A stretch of DNA of 64,000 bases from JANQGG01 sp964642175 (GTDB taxonomy: Bacteria > Bacteroidota > Chlorobiia > Chlorobiales > Chloroherpetonaceae). A program made the translations under genes and the position numbers. The stretch covers positions 305,641-369,640 of the forward strand of contig CAZXOK010000004.1 of the NCBI GenBank assembly GCA_964642175.1, written 5' to 3'. Under the pieces are notes generated by a model. That model worked only from the letters and a program-made list of their open reading frames with translations. It had not been told where the DNA came from and did no database searches. Positions 1-10,020 of the stretch are shown in pieces (the first letter of the stretch is position 1; the number at the start of each line of letters is the position of its first letter).

Positions 1-1
1 T

Positions 2-1141
2 TCGGGTGAAGGCGATCTAATAGCCTTTGGTTTAACCATAACACAGCCCCGAAAAGAGCAGGTCAATTTTACAAAGCACTATACAACTACACGCCAGGTA
101 TTGGTTCAGCGAATGCCGGAAAACTGGCATCGTTTAAAGTATCATCATATAGAATCTATGTTGATTCGCAACCAAATCGAATTAATTGGCAAACCGGTCT
201 ATGTCCGTAAAAACACGTCGTATTACGAAAGGTTGATTAATCTTTCCAATGAAATCGGGGGCGATATCGACATTATCCCTGTACCGGGAAACACCGAAAC
301 CGAGGAGCTGATAAGAAAAGTTTCGGATGGTGAAATTGACTACACCATTGCCGACCAGCACATAGCCCAAATCAATCAAACATACTATAGAAATCTGGAT
401 GTAAAAACACCGGTAAGTTTCCCGCAGCGAATTGCCTGGGCGGTTCGAAAAAATTCACCGGAGCTACTGGAAGCCGTTAACGAGTGGATTGTGAAAATCA
501 AACGCAAACCCTATTACAATATTGTCTTTAATAAATACTTTAAAAACCGCTCGGCATACAGCAAGCGGGTTAAAAGTCCGTTTTACTCCAAGAATGGCGG
601 CAATATTTCCCAATATGATGATTTGATTAAAACTTACGCCAGGGAGTTGAACTGGGATTGGCGTCTTCTTGCTTCTATGATCTACCAGGAATCTCGTTTT
701 AATCCAGATGCCACCAGTTGGATGGGCGCACGCGGGCTTATGCAAGTAATGCCGGCAACTGCCGAACTCTTTGGTTATAAAGCCTCTCTTGAGCGACCCG
801 AGGTTAACCTCAAAGCCGGTATTACCTATATTAAATTCCTTAAACGTCTCTGGAAAGATATTCCCGACTCCACCGAACGCCAAAAGTTTATCCTGGCTTC
901 TTACAATGTTGGACAGGGTCATGTAATGGATGCAAGACGCCTGGCCGAAAAACATGGCAAAGATCCAGATATATGGACCGATAATGTCGAAAACTTAATT
1001 CTGGCAAAGTCGGAGCCGGCATTTTATAACGATCCTGTTGTAAAACATGGTTACTGCCGTGGCCAGGAACCTTATGATTACGTGCGTGATATCCTGGAGC
1101 GTTACGAACTATATACGAAAGTTCTTGAAGCAGATGCCTGA
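2..1141 (+). CDS. MltF-like lytic transglycosylase, 5' end cut by window
   Basis: The frame is open from base 2, so the gene begins left of the window; about 379 residues remain. The first part (bases 2 to about 550) resembles the periplasmic solute-binding (SBP_bac_3) module of membrane-bound lytic transglycosylase F. The second part is a complete SLT domain: YQESRFNP carries the catalytic glutamate (codon 689-691), followed by GARGLMQVMPATA and ASYNVGQGH. Such enzymes cleave peptidoglycan glycan strands non-hydrolytically, giving 1,6-anhydromuropeptides, from the periplasmic face. The signal or membrane anchor must lie upstream, unseen. The TTG at 101 is probably an internal codon, not the start. 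Family assignment is firm; the exact MltF orthology is inferred from the domain order. Confidence 0.88.
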   Translation, partial: SGEGDLIAFGLTITQPRKEQVNFTKHYTTTRQVLVQRMPENWHRLKYHHIESMLIRNQIELIGKPVYVRKNTSYYERLINLSNEIGGDIDIIPVPGNTETEELIRKVSDGEIDYTIADQHIAQINQTYYRNLDVKTPVSFPQRIAWAVRKNSPELLEAVNEWIVKIKRKPYYNIVFNKYFKNRSAYSKRVKSPFYSKNGGNISQYDDLIKTYARELNWDWRLLASMIYQESRFNPDATSWMGARGLMQVMPATAELFGYKASLERPEVNLKAGITYIKFLKRLWKDIPDSTERQKFILASYNVGQGHVMDARRLAEKHGKDPDIWTDNVENLILAKSEPAFYNDPVVKHGYCRGQEPYDYVRDILERYELYTKVLEADA

Positions 1142-1290
1142 CTTTGTTAGGTTTGCCGAACTTACTTTGCTTATTTTATATTGTAATAAGCGCTTTTCTT
1201 TTCATCCATCAGCAAACCTTTATTTCCTTCATGATGTTAATAAGAGCTGAAGATATCAACGTTTTTTGATCAACTTTATACATTACTGCC

Positions 1291-4200
1291 ATGTCTCAAA
1301 CTCTTGAATTCCCCCAGGGTTACTATCGTTTTCCGGCTTTACATAAAAACACAGTTGTTTTTGTATCTGAAGATGATTTATGGAAAACCACGTTAGACGG
1401 CAGGCCTGCCACACGCCTGACTTCAGGCCTGGGCCAATGCTCGTATCCTGCCATCTCCGAAGACGGCCTGCAAATTGCTTTTATTGGACGTGATGAAGGT
1501 GAGCCCGAAGTTTTTGTAATGCCGGTACAAGGAGGTTCTCCTAAGCGTATCACCTATCTGGGTGCAACAGACACAAGGATTCTGGGCTGGCAAAATAACG
1601 AGATTGTATTTACCACAAACGCCAGGCAGGCGTTTGCCAAGTTCCTTGAACCTCATACGATCAAACCAGGTGAAGCCTATCCCAAGTCACTCAATATCGG
1701 GCATGGTATGTCTATATTATTTCATAAAAACATAACAGCTCTGGGAAGGAACTCGGTCGATGCTGCAAGGTGGAAACGTTACCGTGGGGGTACGGCAGGT
1801 GAAATATGGGTTGATATTTCAGGAAATGGAAAATATGAACTTGTTAGCTGCAAATTTGGTGTAAAAGGCAATTTTGTCAGTCCTGTTATTATTGAACACA
1901 ACAACAACACGAGTTTATATTTTGTCAGTGATCATGATGGGATTGCCAATATCTATTCAACAACACTTAAAGGTACAGACCTCAAACAGCACACATTCCA
2001 TACCGATTTTTATGTGCGGCATCCCAAAAAAGACAGTTCAGGCCTCAACAAGTTGGTCTATCACGCTGGTGGCGACCTTTATGTATTGGATTGCCAAACA
2101 GACGAAACCCATAAGCTGAATTTTGATTACCTGAGCCCAAAAACCCAGCTCAACCAAAAATTTGTCCCCGCAGCCAAGTATCTTGAAACGTACGAACCAC
2201 ACCCATATAAAAACGAGCTGGTCATCAATGCGAGAGGTAAAACATACATAACGGGTTTTAAATCAAGTCCGGTTATGCAATTGGGCCTGTCTGCAAAACC
2301 CCGCTACCGGATGGTAACATATTTATCTGATGGCGAACACCTGTGCATGGTTTCCGATGAGAGCGGCGTGGAAAAAATTGAAGTCTATTCGCTTCAAAAT
2401 GAAAAAATATGGGGCTCAGGTTCGGTTGATCTGGGCATAGTCCAAGCCATTTACCCTTCACCAAAAAATAAAAAGATCCTGGTTGCCACCAACCGCAACA
2501 AACTTCATTGCTTCGATATTGAAAGCTCTGAACACGCAATTGTGGCTGCGAATGATTTTGCAAGCATTACACAATGTTGCTGGTCGCCTGATGGCCGTTA
2601 TATCGCATTTATAAATGCCATTTCAAATGATCAGCACGAAATCAGTATCCTTGATACCAAAACCAATGCCACACATACGGTGACCAAGGCCATCTTAAGT
2701 GATTTTTCTCCATCATTTGATCCAACCGGCAGGTATTTATTTTTCCTGAGCCGACGGATTTTTGACCCGGTTTATGACAATCTTCATTTTGATCTGAACT
2801 TCCCGTACGGAGTTAAACCCTACCTGATCACCCTTCAAAAAGATTTGGTATCACCATTTTTCTCAGAAGCTGCCAGCCGAAAAAAAACGACTGGTTCTAA
2901 AAAGAAACCCGAAGAAAAAGAAATTGACTTTGATGGCATTCAAGATAGAATCCTGGCTGTACCGGTTGCGGAAAAACGCTATTTTGGACTGGTTGCCGGC
3001 AAGGATAAACTTTACCTTGCTCACAGACCTATTAAGGGTGCCTTGAGCTCGCCAAAATCACCTTTCAAAAAAGATGCGATTTTAGAAAGTTTTAACCTGC
3101 AAACCCAAAAGACAGATGTTATTACCCGATCTTTAACCTCCTTTACACTTTCCGGTGATGGTGGTGTTTTGGTTTATCGTTCGGGCAATCAACTGCATTA
3201 CAGCCCTGTTGAATCAAATTTATTTGAAGAGATCCCCCTTAACAAGGTATCGGTACATGTTCAGCCTCGGGAGGAATGGAAACAAATGGCCCAGGAAGCT
3301 TGGCGGCTTCAACTGGAACATTTCTGGAGAGAAGATATGGCAGGTACCGATTGGGAAGGCATGTTTGAGCGTTATGCGCCTTTGCTGGATCGCCTGGGAT
3401 CACGCGCTGAATTTTCTGATTTCATGTGGGAGTTACAAGGCGAACTGGGCACCTCTCATTGTTACGAGTACGGCGGGGATTACCGGCCTTCTCCGGCCTA
3501 TATCATCGGGCAACTTGGGGCTACGTTTTCTTATCACAAAAAAAAGCAGGCCTATCAAATCCAGAGTATGCCCGAGGGTGATCCATGGGATAGCCGCTCC
3601 CCATTAAAATCCCCCGGATGCAATCTTAAAACAGGAGATTTAATCTATGGTATAAATGGGCAGAAAGTCTCCGCGGATAAACCATTAGAAGCCCATTTAA
3701 TGAACTTCGCCGGCAAAGAAATCATGCTTAAAACCGGTACGTTGAAATCAAAGCAAAAGCGTGATGTTCGGCTGAGAACCCTGGGTAATGATCGACCGCT
3801 TTATTACAGGCACTGGGTCAATCAGAACCTCGCCTATGTGCATAAAGTGTCTAAAGGAAAAGTTGGCTATGTTCATATCCCAAATATGGGCCCGGATGGG
3901 TATGCTGAATTTTTCAGGCTGTACTTACGGGAATATGTACGCCAGGGATTGATAGTGGATGTCCGTTATAATGGAGGTGGGCACGTTTCGCAGCTGATCC
4001 TGGAAAAACTGGCGCGTAAACGTTTAGGATACGATGTCCAGCGCTGGTCCAGCCAACCAGATCCTTACCCGTCTTATTCAGTTTCGGGACCAATTGTTGG
4101 CCTGACAAATGAGTATGCCGGATCAGACGGTGATATTTTCAGTCATTCCTTCAAAATGTTAGGTATCGGTAAGCTGGTAGGAAAACGCACCTGGGGTGGG

Positions 4201-4446
4201 GTGATTGGTATAAATCCCAAATACCGCTTAGCTGATGGCACCATCACAACCCAGCCTGAGTATTCTTTTTGGTTTAATGATGTAGCATGGAATGTTGAAA
4301 ATTATGGGGCCGATCCAGACATTTATGTTGAAATTGCCCCGCAAGACTATGCCAAAGCCAAAGATCCGCAACTTGATAAGGCACTCAAAGAAGTAATGGA
4401 CAAACTTAAAGGCCACAAGCCAAAATTCCCTACCCTTGAATATTAA
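1291..4446 (+). CDS. Tricorn protease-like S41 serine peptidase
   Basis: A 1051-residue protein with the Tricorn layout: an N-terminal beta-propeller of PD40/WD40-like repeats (about residues 1-540), a charged Lys/Glu-rich linker near 530-545, a Tricorn C1 helical domain from about 670, a PDZ-like domain (about 745-830) and a C-terminal S41 peptidase domain. Residues matching the Tricorn catalytic set are visible: S722-H723 in GTSHCYE, S945-D946 in EYAGSDGDIF, and E1003 in NVENYGADPD. There is no signal peptide, so it is probably cytoplasmic. In Tricorn systems it processes oligopeptides released by larger proteases; that role here is inferred. The ATG has no Shine-Dalgarno, as is usual in this window. 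Flanking gaps of about 150 bp suggest a single-gene unit. Confidence 0.9.
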   Translation: MSQTLEFPQGYYRFPALHKNTVVFVSEDDLWKTTLDGRPATRLTSGLGQCSYPAISEDGLQIAFIGRDEGEPEVFVMPVQGGSPKRITYLGATDTRILGWQNNEIVFTTNARQAFAKFLEPHTIKPGEAYPKSLNIGHGMSILFHKNITALGRNSVDAARWKRYRGGTAGEIWVDISGNGKYELVSCKFGVKGNFVSPVIIEHNNNTSLYFVSDHDGIANIYSTTLKGTDLKQHTFHTDFYVRHPKKDSSGLNKLVYHAGGDLYVLDCQTDETHKLNFDYLSPKTQLNQKFVPAAKYLETYEPHPYKNELVINARGKTYITGFKSSPVMQLGLSAKPRYRMVTYLSDGEHLCMVSDESGVEKIEVYSLQNEKIWGSGSVDLGIVQAIYPSPKNKKILVATNRNKLHCFDIESSEHAIVAANDFASITQCCWSPDGRYIAFINAISNDQHEISILDTKTNATHTVTKAILSDFSPSFDPTGRYLFFLSRRIFDPVYDNLHFDLNFPYGVKPYLITLQKDLVSPFFSEAASRKKTTGSKKKPEEKEIDFDGIQDRILAVPVAEKRYFGLVAGKDKLYLAHRPIKGALSSPKSPFKKDAILESFNLQTQKTDVITRSLTSFTLSGDGGVLVYRSGNQLHYSPVESNLFEEIPLNKVSVHVQPREEWKQMAQEAWRLQLEHFWREDMAGTDWEGMFERYAPLLDRLGSRAEFSDFMWELQGELGTSHCYEYGGDYRPSPAYIIGQLGATFSYHKKKQAYQIQSMPEGDPWDSRSPLKSPGCNLKTGDLIYGINGQKVSADKPLEAHLMNFAGKEIMLKTGTLKSKQKRDVRLRTLGNDRPLYYRHWVNQNLAYVHKVSKGKVGYVHIPNMGPDGYAEFFRLYLREYVRQGLIVDVRYNGGGHVSQLILEKLARKRLGYDVQRWSSQPDPYPSYSVSGPIVGLTNEYAGSDGDIFSHSFKMLGIGKLVGKRTWGGVIGINPKYRLADGTITTQPEYSFWFNDVAWNVENYGADPDIYVEIAPQDYAKAKDPQLDKALKEVMDKLKGHKPKFPTLEY

Positions 4447-4597
4447 GCCAGTGAAGTTTTGGTGTGACCTGCATCAATGGGAGATGCTGGATATGAAACA
4501 ATTTTCAGTATCTTCCTTACAACTATACATTCGCGGAATAAACAATCCTTAACGATGTATCACACAAAATGTAACCTCCAGTTAAAATAACCCGGAT

Positions 4598-5656
4598 ATG
4601 ACAAAATTATTATACACAGTCTGCCTTGTTTGTTTCGGACTCTTATTTTTACAGCACGAAACATTGCAAGCTCAATCCAGATCAGATCTTCAAAATGTAG
4701 TTGGCTTTCGTGAGTATCAAAAAGCCAATGAATTAGTTTCGTTAGGTAAACTCAGTCAAGCTATTACTTATCTCAATAAAGCTGTACGGAAAAATCCTCG
4801 TTTCGCCGAGGCCTATAATTTCAGAGGAGTTGTTCGTAAAAACCTGGGACAAACCAAACAATCTATTTACGATTTTGGTAAAGCAATTAAGATTGAACCA
4901 AAAAACAGTGCGGCTTATAACAATCGCGGAATATCGTATTTTTTGTTAGGTAACTTTCCAAAAGCTTTAAGTGATTTCAACTCTGCTCTGGCCAACGATA
5001 AAACCAACAGTGATATCTGGGCCAATCGTGCAAGAACACTCTCAGCAATGGGTGATACAAAAGAAGCCATTAAAAGCTATACGCAGGCTATAGGTAAAGA
5101 AGCTTATGATGCCGAGCTTTATAAGAAACGAGGCGACTTGTATTTTAAACTGGGGTTTTTCGGCGATGCTCTCGCTGATTTTGAAAAGGCCATTGATCTA
5201 AATCCGAATTATGCCTCCTGTTACATCAGCCGTTCTAAGGTTCATTTAAGAATCTCGATGTTCTCTGAAGCCCTGGATGATGTGAATAAAGCCATCGACC
5301 TTATACCAAGTAATCCCGAAGGGTATTATCAACGCGGCAGGATCTTGTTGCATCGGCAGGGGTATGATCAAGCCATTCGAAATTTTGACATGGCCCTGAA
5401 ATATGATCCCAGAATGTCTGTAGCATATCATTACAGAGGTGTGGCCAATGACAGCTTAAAACAATACCAGAAAAGTGTTCAGGATTACACCAATGCCATA
5501 AAACTTGATGAGCAACTATGGGATAGCTATTACAACAGAGGGTTAGCATACCTGAACTTGAATCAGAACCTGAATGCAAAGGAAGATCTAAAACGGGCTT
5601 TAAAGTTAAATCCTTCACTTTATGAAGCACGCAAAGTGCTGAGTTCTTTGCAATAG
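4598..5656 (+). CDS. exported TPR-repeat protein (nine TPRs)
   Basis: A 352-residue protein. The N-terminus has a lysine followed by a hydrophobic stretch ending near LQAQS, a likely signal peptide cleaved around residue 26. The rest is nine consecutive 34-residue tetratricopeptide repeats (about residues 38-350) with the usual A..Y..RG and A..D...A.. consensus positions. TPR solenoids mediate protein-protein contacts; no catalytic domain is present, so it is probably a periplasmic scaffold. It converges with the outer-membrane protein gene at 5673, only 16 bp away, and no terminator hairpin is visible between them. The specific partner is unknown. Confidence 0.85.
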   Translation: MTKLLYTVCLVCFGLLFLQHETLQAQSRSDLQNVVGFREYQKANELVSLGKLSQAITYLNKAVRKNPRFAEAYNFRGVVRKNLGQTKQSIYDFGKAIKIEPKNSAAYNNRGISYFLLGNFPKALSDFNSALANDKTNSDIWANRARTLSAMGDTKEAIKSYTQAIGKEAYDAELYKKRGDLYFKLGFFGDALADFEKAIDLNPNYASCYISRSKVHLRISMFSEALDDVNKAIDLIPSNPEGYYQRGRILLHRQGYDQAIRNFDMALKYDPRMSVAYHYRGVANDSLKQYQKSVQDYTNAIKLDEQLWDSYYNRGLAYLNLNQNLNAKEDLKRALKLNPSLYEARKVLSSLQ

Positions 5657-5672
5657 ATCTGTTTTCAAACAG

Positions 5673-6908
5673 TTAAAACATAAATGAGAATCCGATCCCG
5701 AAGATAGCCAGTAGTTTTTCTTCGGGATTTTCTGTTTTCTTAACAACCCGCCAGTTTGCTCTCCCTTGAGTATTCACCGCTCTGATAAGCTCTATGTATT
5801 CAATTTTATATGTATTCACAGGTTGAGTAAATGTCAATTCTGGCACTATTGTAAAATTACTATAGGACATTAGAAGTGGTAATGAAAGTTCATAGTATTT
5901 AATTTGAAAGGCATCGTTTAATGTTCTTGTCTGTTGCCAGTTAAAGGTTTTCTGAAATGATACATAGATATTCCTGGAGGATTCGTTTTCTGAGAGATAC
6001 CCTGATATTGATGGTTGCAGAATTAAATCTGCACCATATAACTCTCCAATATGCCAGGCATAACTTAATTGGTAGGTTAAAAAATAAGCCGGTTTATCCC
6101 TGGAAAAACCGGTTGAAAATTCAATTGAAGGAATCACCCATGGATTGGAGTAAAACAGTGATAGAGACAGTTCATCGGTGATCGCAGAGTTTAATTGTGG
6201 ACTGCTTTCCGAAAAAAAGGATTTCGTATAACTCGCGCTTAGCATAAAATCTTTCCAATCTATCTCATAAGAAAGATATAAGCTATACTGATCAAGAATT
6301 GGTTGTACCTCTACAAGTCCTGCAACTGTTGCCCCAATACTCAAACCTGTACGATGGATCGCTTCAACATAAAAACTGTACGCTCCCCCGCCATTATTCT
6401 GGTCAATGCCCTCATACAAAGCACGGTTTTGCAAGGATAAACCAGTTGAAAAACTTATCAGTGGTTTTTGAGGTGGGCTGAGAAGCTCAATCCATGAATC
6501 CAGGCTGCGAGAAGGCTGTTGATTTATTAATGAATCAGACTTTAAATCCTGGATAAATAAATTTACCGAATATTCATACAAGAGGTCTTTAAATTGCTCG
6601 GCCTGCTCAATGAGATGGTCGGATGGGACTTTTTTAACGATCATCGAATCCAAATCATTTCTGTATGTTTCAATCCGGCTGGTCAGGTTGTCTTTTGCGG
6701 ATAAGTTTTTACGATAAGCTTCATCAAGGAGCGTTTGAGCAAATGAAATAAAATCGGCAAGAACGGGATGCTTTTGCTGGTTGCGGTTTGATGAATTCTC
6801 TTCAGGCAATGGATCACAATGAACTCTTGCATACACGTTTGTTAAGCAAAAAATCATACCTAAACATAGAAGTCCTGCTATACGTTTTATTTGATTTGAT
6901 CCTCTCAT
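5673..6908 (-). CDS. hypothetical outer-membrane beta-barrel protein
   Basis: A 411-residue protein with a basic start and a hydrophobic segment (RIAGLLCLGMIFCLTNVYA), read as a signal peptide. Residues about 40-130 are predicted mostly helical and charged. From about residue 145 onward, alternating polar/aromatic beta-strand patterns run to a C-terminal phenylalanine (FGIGFSFMF), the usual signature for insertion by the BAM machinery. I do not recognise the family and see no catalytic motif. The helical N-terminal part before the barrel could be a periplasmic contact domain. It is transcribed toward the TPR gene on the other strand. The outer-membrane location is inferred from signal peptide plus barrel pattern. 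Confidence 0.7.
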   Translation of the reverse strand: MRGSNQIKRIAGLLCLGMIFCLTNVYARVHCDPLPEENSSNRNQQKHPVLADFISFAQTLLDEAYRKNLSAKDNLTSRIETYRNDLDSMIVKKVPSDHLIEQAEQFKDLLYEYSVNLFIQDLKSDSLINQQPSRSLDSWIELLSPPQKPLISFSTGLSLQNRALYEGIDQNNGGGAYSFYVEAIHRTGLSIGATVAGLVEVQPILDQYSLYLSYEIDWKDFMLSASYTKSFFSESSPQLNSAITDELSLSLFYSNPWVIPSIEFSTGFSRDKPAYFLTYQLSYAWHIGELYGADLILQPSISGYLSENESSRNIYVSFQKTFNWQQTRTLNDAFQIKYYELSLPLLMSYSNFTIVPELTFTQPVNTYKIEYIELIRAVNTQGRANWRVVKKTENPEEKLLAIFGIGFSFMF

Positions 6909-7060
6909 TTAGCCTTTATTTCAAATGCATTTACATAAACTTACAACTTGAAAACCACAAGATATGTGAAAACCATCACCTCGAATTAGAAGATGTGGTA
7001 TTTGCTCACTAAATTCAGCTTTTTCTCATGCAAAACAGTTATAGAAATACCTGAGAATTT

Positions 7061-8191
7061 ATGAGTTTTACATTACAAAAACAGGACACCCATTCTGCCG
7101 CCAGAGCAGGCATTTTAAAAACAGACCATGGTAAAATTCAGACCCCGATTTACATGCCTGTTGGCACCCGTGCTTCAGTTAAAGCCATTGAGCAACGTGA
7201 GTTACTTGAACTTGGCTCGCAAATTATTCTGGGGAACACTTATCATCTCTATTTAAAGCCCGGTAATGAAATTATGCATGAAGCTGGCGGACTTCATCCA
7301 TTTATGAGCTGGCAGAAACCAATTCTGACAGATAGTGGTGGGTACCAGGTGTTTTCACTCTCAGATTTGCGTGAAATTTCCGAGCAAGGGGTTTTATTTA
7401 AATCCCATATTGACGGTTCCAAACACATGTTCACCCCTGAAAACGTGATTGATACCCAACGCATTATTGGTAGTGACATTATGATGGTTCTGGATGAATG
7501 CCCACCCCATAATGCCGAAATGTCTTACCTGAGATCTTCATCTGATTTAACACTTCGTTGGGCAGAACGGTGTTTAACTCATCATCAGCAAAATAAACCA
7601 CTCTATGGGCATACGCAGAAACTTTTTGGTATCACCCAGGGAGGTATTGATCCGGAGCTTCGTGCTAAAAATACCAAAGCATTAATCCAAATGGATTTCG
7701 ATGGGTTTGCTATTGGCGGGCTGGCTGTTGGAGAACCCACTGAAGATATGTATCGCATGCTAGAAGTCTCTCATCCACTTCTGCCTGAACATAAACCTCG
7801 CTACCTGATGGGTGTCGGTACCCCCCATAATATTCTAAATGCAATTGAACGCGGTGTTGATATGTTTGATTGTGTGATCCCAACCCGCGAAGGACGCAAC
7901 GGCAGGGTCTATACCCGGAAAGGTTTTCTTAATTTACGCTCTGCCAAATATGCCCGGGATTTTAATTCTATAGATATTGGATTCGACACCTATGTCTGCA
8001 ATACATATTCGCGTGCCTATATCAGGCATTTGCTGGTTGTTGGCGAAATCCTTGGCCTGCAAATCTGTTCGCTGCATAACATTTCATTTTTCTTATGGCT
8101 TACAGCTACAGCGCGTGAAAAGATTTTAGCAGGTGAATTTAATAGCTGGAAAAAAGCATTTTTGGAAGAGTATGAAGCAGGTGAGGAGTAA
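7061..8191 (+). CDS. tgt: queuine/preQ1 tRNA-guanine transglycosylase, atypical zinc site
   Basis: A 376-residue Tgt of normal length. It exchanges guanine-34 in GUN-anticodon tRNAs for the queuosine precursor. Conserved catalytic parts are present: TDSGGYQVF with general-base D91, GGLAVGE, and FDCVIPTREGRNG with nucleophile D270. The zinc site is odd. The Zymomonas ligands Cys318, Cys320, Cys323 and His349 correspond, at constant offset 10, to F308, T310, C313 and H339, so two of four ligands are missing although the flanking YSRAYIRHL and SLHN are intact. The enzyme may bind zinc differently or not at all. No other queuosine genes flank it; a PTPS/QueD homologue lies at 46465. The start ATG lacks a Shine-Dalgarno. 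Confidence 0.95.
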   Translation: MSFTLQKQDTHSAARAGILKTDHGKIQTPIYMPVGTRASVKAIEQRELLELGSQIILGNTYHLYLKPGNEIMHEAGGLHPFMSWQKPILTDSGGYQVFSLSDLREISEQGVLFKSHIDGSKHMFTPENVIDTQRIIGSDIMMVLDECPPHNAEMSYLRSSSDLTLRWAERCLTHHQQNKPLYGHTQKLFGITQGGIDPELRAKNTKALIQMDFDGFAIGGLAVGEPTEDMYRMLEVSHPLLPEHKPRYLMGVGTPHNILNAIERGVDMFDCVIPTREGRNGRVYTRKGFLNLRSAKYARDFNSIDIGFDTYVCNTYSRAYIRHLLVVGEILGLQICSLHNISFFLWLTATAREKILAGEFNSWKKAFLEEYEAGEE

Positions 8192-8196
8192 AGATT

Positions 8197-10020
8197 TTAT
8201 TTTATGACTTTATTACGGCCAGCTTCTTTTGCTTGATAAAGTTTTTGATCGGCTGAAATCACAAGATCATCCTGATTGCTGAATTGATCAGAATTGGCAA
8301 CGCCCATGCTGATGGTGATTTTCAGATCCTTGTGAATGTTGTGCCAGTCATAAGACTCTACGGCAAATCGAATTTTATCACAGGCCAGCATGGCATTTTC
8401 CAGGCACGTTTCTGTGAATAAAAAGACAAATTCCTCACCCCCGTAGCGGGCAACCAAATCGCCTGCGCGACTTCGGGTTTTAAAAATCCGGGCTATGGTT
8501 CTCAGAACATCGTCGCCAACCTGATGGGAAAATGTATCATTGACCATTTTAAAGAAATCGATATCCGCCAGAGCAACCGAGAGGGTTCGGCTATAGCGCT
8601 TGGCACGTAAAAATTCGTACTTGAACTGCTCATCAAAATGCCGTCTGTTTGCCAGGCCTGTTAATCCATCGAAGATAACCATTTCCTCCAAAGATTCAGT
8701 TTGCTCGCGCAACCTGTCTAACAACATTTCTTTTTCCTTATTTGCCTCTTCAAGGGAAAGTGTTATCATCTGGAGTTCGTGATTGGCATTAGCCAGCTCA
8801 ACATTTTTTAGTCTGTAGATTTCCGCTTCTTTCTTCGACTCTTCAATTTCCTGCTTAAACAAAAAGTTTTTGCTTTCAGACTCCTTTTCATCGACCCAGA
8901 TTTTTTGATTAATGTTAAAAAACTGTTTAAAATGGAACAGGGCCTCTTTAAGATTATTTTCTTTTTCGTTTAGGACACTCAGGGCATTGTGAATATTACT
9001 GGCTAAATGTTTTTTATCTAACCTTGAGCAAATGAGAAGGGCTTGCTGAAATTCATCGCGGGCTTGTTGTTGCTGATTATTCAACAGGTAGATTTGACCA
9101 AGATCGTACCTTATTTCTGCGATCAAAAACTGATTATCGACTTCAGCGGCTTTTTCAAGTGCCTGAATATACATTGAAATGGCATCTTCAAATTTGTTTT
9201 CCAGCTTGTTTAGTTCTGCAAAATGCAAAAAGCTTCTGGCCATTCCTTCAATATCATTATGCTCAAACCTGTAATCATGATTCCTTTGCAACCATTGCTG
9301 AGCTTTCTTGATGTCTTTTTGTTCAAGTGAAATAAACCCCAGTTTTTCGTAGCAGTCCATAAAATCGGATTGCTGATCATGCTTTTTAAATATAATTGCT
9401 GCCTTGCTGAGGTAGTCCATACTTGCCAAAAGCTTACCAGACAAGTGGTACAAATCAGCTAAGTTCATAAATACATAGCCAACTTCAAGACTCATTTTGT
9501 TAGGATTAACCGATATAGCCTTAAGTTGGTAGGAAATTCCTGTACGGAAATCGCCGACTATACCGTAAATAGTACCGATTTTACTCAGTGATTTTGTTTG
9601 AGCTTCAAAATCATCCAGTAACTCGTAAATTTTCAGGCAATCCAAATAATGTTTCAGGGCGTCGTTAAATTCTTTTAACTCAAACCTTGAATCGGCTATC
9701 AAATACTGAGAACCGGCTTTTCCTTTGAGGTCATTAATCGATTCAAAAACGGCCAGTGCCTGGGAGGCTTTATCTATCGCTTTATTGAAATTACCGAGGG
9801 CAAAATAGCATAATGCTTCTGATTTTAAACTACTGGCAATGCCATAGGAATATGCAATTTCTTTGGCCATCTCATAAGCCCGGCCAGCAAGTTCCAGTCC
9901 TTTTTTTGGTTCTGCCTTTTGAATATCGCTTGCAAACTCAGCCATTTTATCAATGGTGTGTTTACCGGGAGTTGCATCCATTAACTCAGCATCTATGTTG
10001 TTGATATTCAAAGGCTTCAT
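8197..10020 (-). CDS. TPR-domain diguanylate cyclase (GGDEF)
   Basis: A 607-residue protein without signal peptide or membrane segments. Residues about 20-375 form a series of TPR-like helical repeats, residues about 380-445 a Glu/Lys-rich coiled coil, and residues about 448-607 a GGDEF domain. The active-site loop is GGEEF at 527-531, competent for making cyclic di-GMP from two GTP. An RxxD inhibitory I-site (R518, D521) sits the standard five residues before it, so product inhibition is expected. The TPR-coiled-coil-GGDEF layout suggests a cytoplasmic cyclase controlled by protein partners. It converges with tgt, five bases away. A 24-bp inverted repeat lies 63-86 bases upstream of its start. 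Confidence 0.93.
   Translation of the reverse strand: MKPLNINNIDAELMDATPGKHTIDKMAEFASDIQKAEPKKGLELAGRAYEMAKEIAYSYGIASSLKSEALCYFALGNFNKAIDKASQALAVFESINDLKGKAGSQYLIADSRFELKEFNDALKHYLDCLKIYELLDDFEAQTKSLSKIGTIYGIVGDFRTGISYQLKAISVNPNKMSLEVGYVFMNLADLYHLSGKLLASMDYLSKAAIIFKKHDQQSDFMDCYEKLGFISLEQKDIKKAQQWLQRNHDYRFEHNDIEGMARSFLHFAELNKLENKFEDAISMYIQALEKAAEVDNQFLIAEIRYDLGQIYLLNNQQQQARDEFQQALLICSRLDKKHLASNIHNALSVLNEKENNLKEALFHFKQFFNINQKIWVDEKESESKNFLFKQEIEESKKEAEIYRLKNVELANANHELQMITLSLEEANKEKEMLLDRLREQTESLEEMVIFDGLTGLANRRHFDEQFKYEFLRAKRYSRTLSVALADIDFFKMVNDTFSHQVGDDVLRTIARIFKTRSRAGDLVARYGGEEFVFLFTETCLENAMLACDKIRFAVESYDWHNIHKDLKITISMGVANSDQFSNQDDLVISADQKLYQAKEAGRNKVIK

Noticed and set aside
464..955. Open minus-strand frame of 163 residues inside the transglycosylase gene
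   Set aside because: Lies fully within a well supported gene on the other strand, has no recognisable domain or start context.
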